A stretch of 64,000 bases of DNA, from NCBI RefSeq assembly GCF_016798245.1, contig NZ_JAEUZA010000005.1, forward strand, positions 186,001-250,000, given 5' to 3'. Position numbers and translations under genes: made by a program. The notes under the pieces were generated by a model, which was given only the letters and a program-made list of their open reading frames with translations, searched no databases and was not told the DNA's origin. Source of the DNA: Alkalicoccobacillus gibsonii (lineage in GTDB: Bacteria > Bacillota > Bacilli > Bacillales > Bacillaceae_D). Positions 58,400-64,000 of this stretch are shown in pieces. How positions within the stretch are numbered: position 1 is the stretch's first letter; each line of letters opens with the position of its first letter.

Positions 58400-59446
58400 T
58401 TATTTCATAACCTCTTTTATCATGTGATATGCTGGTTTTCGCTTCAATTCGTGATCAAAAAGCAAAGGGTCTGCCTGATCAGCTGATGCTTCATCAGTAA
58501 ATCTGATCCAACTATAAGGGTCTGCCGCACCCCAAACCGTATACGTATCGCACCTAACATTTCCCAGACAGACGCCCATGATATCTGCATAACGGTCAGC
58601 TTGCTTTTTCCTTTTTGTTTCGATATCTTCACCGCTGTGTTGAAGCTTAATGTCTAATTCTGTAATGTGCACAAGAAATCCTGCCTGCCCTATCATATTC
58701 ATCACGTCTTGCAGCTCTTCTGGGTCAAAATCATTCGCTAGGTCCAAATGCATTTGTAGTCCAATTCCATCGATTGGCACGCCACTATCTCGAAGTGAAG
58801 TGAGATATGAAAGGGTTACGTCCGTTTTAGGAGACCATACGTCATTTTCATAATCATTATAAAAAAGTAATACATCAGGATCTGCCTCTCTAGCCCATTG
58901 AAAGGCAAGCGCAATGTAGTCAGGTCCAATGTGGCGTAACCAAAAGTTATCTTTTAAGTTGCCATCCGCATCAAACGCCTCGTTCACCACATCCCACGCA
59001 TACAGTTTTCCTTTGTATCGCTCTACTGTCGTTTGGACATACTGTTTTAATAAGCTGGTGATTTCTTCATTCGAATAGTTACCATTCTCAAGCCACCAAG
59101 GAACTCGTTCCCAAACAAGGGTGTGTCCTCGAATACTCAGTTCGTTCTCTGTCGCAAATTGAATCATTTCATCTGCCTGTTTAAAATCATAAACACCTTC
59201 TTCAGGCATCATGATTTCCATTTTTAATTCATTCTCAATTGTTACAGCATTGTATTCATTTTTGATTAGGCTGAGATATTCCGGATCTTCAGAGAAGGGC
59301 TGATACCGTATGGCCGTTCCAAATAAAAGTGAATGGTCCTCGGCTAAAGAACGAATCGTCTCATTTTCTTGTTGAAACATCCACCACACTCCTCCTGCGA
59401 CAAGCAATCCAAGAATGACACTTATTAATAGACGGTTTTGCTTCAT
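58400..59446 (-). CDS. Endo-1,4-beta-xylanase, glycoside hydrolase family 10, membrane-anchored
   Basis: 348 residues. An N-terminal uncleaved-looking anchor (LLISVILGLLVAGGVWWMF) is followed by a complete GH10 barrel: NAVTIENELKMEIMMPEEGVYDF, GHTLVWERVPWWL, acid/base Glu156 in WDVVNEAFD and nucleophile Glu263 in VHITELDIKL, and DTYTVWGAADPYSW near the end. No carbohydrate-binding module. ATG 59446 (MKQNRLLIS) is preceded by GGGAGG; the longer frame to 59536 lacks a ribosome site. Probably degrades xylan at the cell surface. Confidence 0.94.
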   Translation of the reverse strand: MKQNRLLISVILGLLVAGGVWWMFQQENETIRSLAEDHSLLFGTAIRYQPFSEDPEYLSLIKNEYNAVTIENELKMEIMMPEEGVYDFKQADEMIQFATENELSIRGHTLVWERVPWWLENGNYSNEEITSLLKQYVQTTVERYKGKLYAWDVVNEAFDADGNLKDNFWLRHIGPDYIALAFQWAREADPDVLLFYNDYENDVWSPKTDVTLSYLTSLRDSGVPIDGIGLQMHLDLANDFDPEELQDVMNMIGQAGFLVHITELDIKLQHSGEDIETKRKKQADRYADIMGVCLGNVRCDTYTVWGAADPYSWIRFTDEASADQADPLLFDHELKRKPAYHMIKEVMK

Positions 59447-59472
59447 ACAGTAAGAGCCTCCCTTGGGCTTTC

Positions 59473-59505
59473 TTGAAACATTCTCCATATTCTCTCTTGT
59501 TTCAA
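59473..59505. promoter_or_regulatory. Inverted repeat upstream of the xylanase gene
   Basis: TTGAAACA-N17-TGTTTCAA, with perfect 8-bp arms, lies 27-59 bp before the xylanase start. It could be an operator; it does not match the XylR or CcpA cre consensus I know. Confidence 0.4.
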
Positions 59506-59541
59506 CCATAATTTTAGTTTTTTTAACAAGGGGCAATGTAG

Positions 59542-59565
59542 GTTTCTTTTTGTGAAAAAGGGTAT
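59542..59565 (+). promoter_or_regulatory. Sigma-B-type promoter of the csbB-gtcA-yfhO operon
   Basis: GTTTCT, 12-bp spacer and GGGTAT closely match the Bacillus sigma-B consensus GTTTAA-N12-14-GGGWAW, about 75 bp before the glycosyltransferase start. B. subtilis csbB is a known sigma-B-controlled gene. Confidence 0.72.
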
Positions 59566-59640
59566 TATGTTATTGCTTACCACTACTTTTTTACGGCCAC
59601 AAATTTGAACTAAACATAACATGTAGGAGGCCTTTATATT

Positions 59641-60597
59641 ATGGATAAACCATTATTATCAGTCATTGTTCCCTCATATAACGAAGAAGAAAACGTCGAT
59701 GCATTTTACCGGGCAATGAGAGATGAAGTGGCATCTACACACTATCGCCTAGAAGTAATCTTTGTTGATGACGGAAGCTCTGACCGAACACTTACAGAAC
59801 TTCAACGTCTTTCTAAGTGGCATTCAAATGTTAAATATGTATCGTTTACGCGAAATTTCGGTAAGGAGTCAGCCATTTTAGCTGGTTTTCAACATGCAAA
59901 AGGCGACTGCTTGATTGTAATCGATGCTGACCTTCAACACCCTGTTGAACTCGTACATGAGCTCCTGCTTGGTTTTGAAGAGGGATACGACCAAGTCATT
60001 GCCCAGCGAGATCGTAAGGGTGAAAGCTTTGTTCGTAGTACCTTGTCTACATTGTACTATAAATTAATGAATAAAGTGGTTGATGTAAAACTTGAAAACG
60101 GAGTGGGAGACTTCCGTCTATTAAGCCGTCGTGCTGTTGATGCCTTGCTTGTACTAAGTGAAGGCAACCGCTTTTCTAAAGGTTTGTTCTCATGGATTGG
60201 TTTTGATCAGAAAGTGGTTCATTACGAAAATGTTGTTCGGAAGAATGGTCAATCAAAATGGTCGATGCAAAAGCTCATTAACTACGGGATTGATGGGATT
60301 GTATCTTTTAATATGAAGCCGTTGCGTTTGTGCTTATACGCAGGCTCAGGGATCCTTCTTTTCTCACTTGCTTATATTGTTTTTACCTTTTTCCAAATCA
60401 TGCGAACAGGCGTTGAGGTTCCGGGCTATTTCACGTTGATTTCAGCTATACTTGCCTTAGGTGGCATTCAGCTTGTAAGTTTAGGGATCATCGGAGAATA
60501 TATCGGGCGGATCTATAATGAAACGAAAAGACGTCCACACTATTTAGTCAAAGAAACAAATCTGGATCGAGGCATCAGGTATGAAAAAGCTAAATAA
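59641..60597 (+). CDS. csbB: Family 2 membrane glycosyltransferase, CsbB-like (undecaprenyl-phosphate sugar synthase)
   Basis: 318 residues. A cytosolic GT-A domain with LSVIVPSYNEEENVD, VIFVDDGSSDRTL, VIDADLQHP (DxD) and DFRLLSRRAVDALL is followed by two C-terminal helices (CLYAGSGILLFSLAYIVFTFF and ILALGGIQLVSLGIIGEYIGRIYNE). It loads a sugar (GlcNAc for B. subtilis CsbB) onto undecaprenyl phosphate. AGGAGGCC precedes the ATG. First gene of the operon. Confidence 0.93.
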   Translation: MDKPLLSVIVPSYNEEENVDAFYRAMRDEVASTHYRLEVIFVDDGSSDRTLTELQRLSKWHSNVKYVSFTRNFGKESAILAGFQHAKGDCLIVIDADLQHPVELVHELLLGFEEGYDQVIAQRDRKGESFVRSTLSTLYYKLMNKVVDVKLENGVGDFRLLSRRAVDALLVLSEGNRFSKGLFSWIGFDQKVVHYENVVRKNGQSKWSMQKLINYGIDGIVSFNMKPLRLCLYAGSGILLFSLAYIVFTFFQIMRTGVEVPGYFTLISAILALGGIQLVSLGIIGEYIGRIYNETKRRPHYLVKETNLDRGIRYEKAK

Positions 60598-60976
60598 CGA
60601 ATTTTTCCGATTTGTCATTGTTGGAGGGATTAATACTTTAAATTACTATCTTATCTTCCTTCTTTTTAACAATGTGTTTAATGTTTATTATATGGTTGCG
60701 CACATCACTGGTATATTAATCAGCATGATTATTTCTTATTTTCTTAACTGTTATTTTACCTACGGGGTTAAACCAACCTGGCGCAAATTCTTTCAGTTTC
60801 CTTTGACACAGCTTGTGAATATAACCGTTTCATCCAGTTTAGTATTTGTCTTTGTTGAGCTTTTCTCGCTCTCTAGTAATATTGCTCCCATTGCTGCGAT
60901 GTTTATAACGGTCCCTGTCACGTTTCTCGTCACCGGAAAAATCTTAAAACAAAATGGAGCTCAACATGAAACGTAA
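60581..60976 (+). CDS. gtcA: GtrA/GtcA-family four-helix flippase-like protein
   Basis: 131 residues with four membrane helices (FVIVGGINTLNYYLIFLLF..., MVAHITGILISMIISYFLNCYFTY, LVNITVSSSLVFVFVELF, IAPIAAMFITVPVTFLVTGKIL). GtrA proteins are thought to flip undecaprenyl-phosphate-linked sugars. Overlaps csbB by 17 bp and yfhO by 11 bp, so the three are co-translated. Confidence 0.92.
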   Translation: MKKLNNEFFRFVIVGGINTLNYYLIFLLFNNVFNVYYMVAHITGILISMIISYFLNCYFTYGVKPTWRKFFQFPLTQLVNITVSSSLVFVFVELFSLSSNIAPIAAMFITVPVTFLVTGKILKQNGAQHET

Positions 60977-63572
60977 AAGTACAGTTTGGTTACTGATCTT
61001 TGGAAGTCTTGCTTTTGCTATTCTTGCACATTTTTTCTTCTTAAAAGAGCTTTCAAATGGGCGGTTTATGGTAGGGCCCAATGATGGGCTCTCACAAATG
61101 GTTCCGTTTAAGCATTTTCTATACCAAAACTACACAAGTGGAGAGTGGTTCTACTCCCATGACTTTGGACTTGGTAGTGGCACTTTCGGTCAGCTAGCTT
61201 ATTACTTTTCCACAAACATGGTGTTTCTCGCAACCGTGTTTTTTGTTTGGTTGATGGAAACACTCTCCTTCATAAGTAGTCCTGACCTTCTATTCTGGGC
61301 GCAATCAAGCGTCATCGTTAGTGTGTTTAGAATGACGATCATCATTCTCTTATCAACAGCTGCATTCCGAACGTTTAAGCTTGGATATCTGCCTGCTTTT
61401 GCAGGGGCATTGCTTTATGCTAGTAGCGTTATGTATTATCGTCATGCTGCTTTTTGGGAATTTTTTGCTGATGCCTATCTTTGGATTCCCTTACTTGTGA
61501 TAGGAATTGAGAAAATTATTCGAGAAAAACAACCATTTTGGTTTATTCTCGGGTTAAGCCTTGCGTTATTTAACAACTTCTACTTTGCTTATATGAGCTG
61601 TCTGTTTGTGGCAATCTATGTTTTGTTGCGTTGGTTCATTCGCTCTTCTGATGACCTTGCAACGATACGTGAACAAGTGAAATACTACATACCTTCTATT
61701 CTAATAAGCTTTGCCATTGGAGCGATCTCATTTGTTCCAGCTGTCTATGGGTTCTTAAACAATTATCGCCCTCCCTTTGAAGACCCGATTGATTGGTTTT
61801 CATTACATGACAATATCTTTTATACAAGTCGGACTTTGATCTTACCTGCACTCTTCCTTTTATTCGTGTTTATAAAATCACTGTACAAAGATAAGATGTT
61901 TCGGTTCTTTGCTATTCTATCTTTGCTCTATATCATCATGCATTATATTCCGATTATAGCGAGTATCTTTAATGGCTTCTCTGCTCCTCAGAATCGGTTT
62001 GAATATATGGGATCTTTCGCCATTGGTGGTGCGGTGGCTGTTGCTTTATCAAAAGTTTCTCAATTGCCGCGAAAACAAATGATCGCCTCCGCCATTGGTA
62101 CGCTCTTGTTGTTTATCATTGTGTATTTTACAGATCGATCATTGGAGTTAAGTCGAGTGGGAATGGAAGAATTCTTCATTCTTGTTCCTATTATGCTTCT
62201 GGCTTTTATATGGGTTATTTGGAAGCGACCGAGGTATGCCATTGGATTCCTTACGACCTCGGTCATTGTCACTCAGCTTCTTCTTGCGTATCACTACCAA
62301 GATAAGCAGCTGTCACAGGCCGGGAACTTAACTAACTCCAATGAATCGTATATTACAGAAAAATATCAACCGGATGAGCAGGTTGAACTGATTCATTCTG
62401 TATTGGATCAAGACGACGATCCTCTGGCCCGACTTGAGTGGGTGATTGGTGGTCGAAGTGGCCGGAATAACACTGGAATGGTACAAGGTTTTCCTAGCGT
62501 TAGTAGCTATTCAAGTGTATTAAATCAACACATGCTCTTTTTCTACTACAATGACCTTCAAATTGATATGAAACGAGAAAGCGTCAGCCGTTACTCTGGC
62601 TTTGGCGATCGAGCGAACTTGTACAGCCTACTTGGTGGCAAATACATTCTTTTCCCTAAGAATCAAGAGATTCATGCACCTTATGGATTTGAGCCATTTG
62701 AAGAAAATGAATCGTATGTTGTTTATCAAAATCAGAATATGCTTCCATTTGCTCGTGTCACATCAACGGTTTTCAGTGAAGAGCAGATGCAGGATCAACC
62801 GATGTTAACGAGAGAACATGCGATGCTGGATGGTGTTATTTTAGAGAAGACGCTTGAGGATGTAGCTAGTCCAAGCGATAGTGAAAACTTTATTCAAGAC
62901 GTTGAGTTTGAAGCGGTTGGAGGATCATACGAGGATGGAATCCTCACGATCACAGATGATCGCGGCGGTCTTGATTTACAGATTCCCACGTCCATTTCAG
63001 ATAATGAGCAAAGTGACCTATACGTATCCTTCCATCTCTTAAATCAATCAGAGACAGCCAAGCTGTTTAAGCTTGAGGTAAATGACTACGTAACCGATCG
63101 AAAATCACGAGAGTCTATTTACAAAACAGGCGTAAACGATTTAACGATACGTGTACCAATGGATGAAACGATCTCGATCCGGATGCGTAAAGGAAGCTAT
63201 CAGCTCGATCAGTTCTCGATCTATCAAGAAAACTATGAGAAGTTAGATGAAGCGGTTGAACGTGCAGCTGAATCTGATGCCACTGTTTCTATTGACGGAC
63301 GCAAGATGTCATTTACGGTTGAGAATGCAAACGCAAACGAGTACCTCACGATTCCAGTTCCTTTTGAAAAAGGTTGGACAGCAAACGTAAACGGTGAGAA
63401 AGTACCTGTCGAGAAGGCCAACTTCGCCTTTATGGCGGTTGCACTTCAAGATGGAGAAAACGAAATAACCTTTTTGTATTACCCACCCTATTTTATCGAG
63501 TCAAGTGCAGTTACTATAGCTGGCTTATTGCTAACTGGTGGCTGGTATGTGTACCGAAGACGTAAACGTTGA
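60966..63572 (+). CDS. yfhO: YfhO-family GT-C-type membrane glycosyltransferase
   Basis: 868 residues with about 12-14 helices. The N-terminal GT-C region includes GPNDGLSQMVPFKHFLYQNYTSGEWFYSHDFGLGSGTFGQLAYY and LYASSVMYYRHAAFWEFFADAYLWIPLL; a large extracytoplasmic C-terminal domain is closed by one last helix and RRRKR. In B. subtilis YfhO takes the sugar made by CsbB and puts it on lipoteichoic acid. An ATG at 60954 lies upstream of the GGAG site; ATG 60966 has it at 6 nt and is chosen. Confidence 0.92.
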   Translation: MKRKSTVWLLIFGSLAFAILAHFFFLKELSNGRFMVGPNDGLSQMVPFKHFLYQNYTSGEWFYSHDFGLGSGTFGQLAYYFSTNMVFLATVFFVWLMETLSFISSPDLLFWAQSSVIVSVFRMTIIILLSTAAFRTFKLGYLPAFAGALLYASSVMYYRHAAFWEFFADAYLWIPLLVIGIEKIIREKQPFWFILGLSLALFNNFYFAYMSCLFVAIYVLLRWFIRSSDDLATIREQVKYYIPSILISFAIGAISFVPAVYGFLNNYRPPFEDPIDWFSLHDNIFYTSRTLILPALFLLFVFIKSLYKDKMFRFFAILSLLYIIMHYIPIIASIFNGFSAPQNRFEYMGSFAIGGAVAVALSKVSQLPRKQMIASAIGTLLLFIIVYFTDRSLELSRVGMEEFFILVPIMLLAFIWVIWKRPRYAIGFLTTSVIVTQLLLAYHYQDKQLSQAGNLTNSNESYITEKYQPDEQVELIHSVLDQDDDPLARLEWVIGGRSGRNNTGMVQGFPSVSSYSSVLNQHMLFFYYNDLQIDMKRESVSRYSGFGDRANLYSLLGGKYILFPKNQEIHAPYGFEPFEENESYVVYQNQNMLPFARVTSTVFSEEQMQDQPMLTREHAMLDGVILEKTLEDVASPSDSENFIQDVEFEAVGGSYEDGILTITDDRGGLDLQIPTSISDNEQSDLYVSFHLLNQSETAKLFKLEVNDYVTDRKSRESIYKTGVNDLTIRVPMDETISIRMRKGSYQLDQFSIYQENYEKLDEAVERAAESDATVSIDGRKMSFTVENANANEYLTIPVPFEKGWTANVNGEKVPVEKANFAFMAVALQDGENEITFLYYPPYFIESSAVTIAGLLLTGGWYVYRRRKR

Positions 63573-63591
63573 TATACATTTAAAACAGTCT

Positions 63592-63613
63592 GTTGCATGT
63601 GCGCAGGCTGTTT
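63592..63613 (+). terminator. Probable terminator after yfhO
   Basis: AAACAGTCTG pairs with CAGGCTGTTT (10 bp with one wobble) and is followed by GTTAATTTT; the T-run is weak. The remaining gap to 63904 is very AT-rich, with scattered -10-like TATAAT but no promoter I can define. Confidence 0.6.
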
Positions 63614-63904
63614 GTTAATTTTAATGACCAAATAGATTGTAAAATAAATAACCCTCTTAAAAGCTTCTACAATGATTAATCAATTCTACATGTCTGATTT
63701 GTTAATTACTATGTATAATGAATAACAACTATTTCATTCTTGTTACAATGGCATTAACTATCGTTGAACTATATATTTAAAAATTGGATAAATCTATGAA
63801 TTATAAAATAAGCTATGAATCAATGAAAGTACCTTTTTGTTCCTTTTTTAAGATGTTAGTCTGTTATAAGAAACATCATTACACACAAAAGAAGGTAGAA
63901 ATTC

Positions 63905-64000
63905 ATGATGGAACTTTACGTAAAAGGGAAAACTAAGAAATGGGTTATGTCAGTTATCGCTGTCGTATTATCGTTAGCGGTGATTCCATCAGGCTCTTTT
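63905..64000 (+). CDS. Secreted protein, N-terminal fragment (cut by window edge)
   Basis: Thirty-two codons in frame to the window end. MMELYVKGKTKKWVMSVIAVVLSLAVIPSGSF has a charged start and a hydrophobic core typical of a Sec signal peptide. AGAAGGTAG precedes the ATG at about 6 nt. The mature protein is outside the window, so no function can be given. Confidence 0.6.
   Translation, partial: MMELYVKGKTKKWVMSVIAVVLSLAVIPSGSF

Overview
The window looks like chromosomal DNA of a low-to-moderate-GC Firmicute of the family Bacillaceae. Its gene order closely follows the Bacillus subtilis block yeaC-yeaD-yebA-guaA-pbuG ... yebG-purEKBCSQLFMNHD ... yerA-yerC ... pcrB-pcrA-ligA-camS(yerH), lying here on the minus strand. 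Several insertions and differences suggest a more distant, possibly alkaliphilic relative; that last point is inference from the acidic extracytoplasmic proteins and gene content. I saw no rRNA or tRNA genes, insertion sequences, prophage or CRISPR.

Layout. 1-7.4 kb: a cut-off BMP-type nucleoside-binding lipoprotein, then the camS/ligA/pcrA/pcrB operon (minus). 7.4-14 kb: a BASS-family transporter, a 36-residue membrane peptide, a Fur-controlled siderophore ABC importer without its binding protein, and a yjlC-ndh operon with a Rex-type operator. 14-18.7 kb: adenine deaminase, YerC regulator, YerA-type deaminase and two small membrane proteins. 18.8-19.5 kb: a 15-copy tandem array of 41 bp units. 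19.5-32.5 kb: the complete twelve-gene purine operon with paired PurBoxes, a sigma-A promoter, a guanine riboswitch and an attenuator. 32.5-45.5 kb: yebG, a type III polyketide synthase plus methyltransferase pair, a GNAT acetyltransferase, pbuG (again with PurBoxes and a purine aptamer), a secreted LysM 5'-nucleotidase, guaA behind an unassigned structured leader, the MoxR/DUF58/transglutaminase operon and an atypical thioredoxin. 45.6-52.7 kb: a GbsR-type regulator, phosphoesterase, YdcF/SanA protein, cell-wall amidase, small YjcZ-type and Gly/Tyr-rich proteins, a PBP3-type transpeptidase, a second short phased repeat array and a nitroreductase. 52.8-57.3 kb: a bmrB-like leader peptide and attenuator, then the heterodimeric multidrug exporter bmrC-bmrD and a GNAT enzyme. 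57.4-59.5 kb: GH10 xylanase plus alpha/beta hydrolase. 59.5-63.6 kb: a sigma-B-type promoter followed by csbB-, gtcA- and yfhO-like genes. The last 96 bases open a secreted protein.

How it works together. Most of the window is purine economy: extracellular nucleotide hydrolysis (5'-nucleotidase), uptake (pbuG, BMP protein), interconversion (two deaminases, guaA) and de novo synthesis (pur operon). The purE and pbuG promoters share the same PurBox-to-minus-35 geometry, and each transcript carries a purine aptamer and a terminator. guaA has a different structured leader with a terminator, which I could not assign to a riboswitch class. Other readable control signals are Fur (two sites), Rex, sigma-B and leader-peptide attenuation. 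The two 20-21 bp phased arrays (30 half-units, and 7 motifs) both start right after a minus-strand terminator and share a GATGT core; I do not recognise them.
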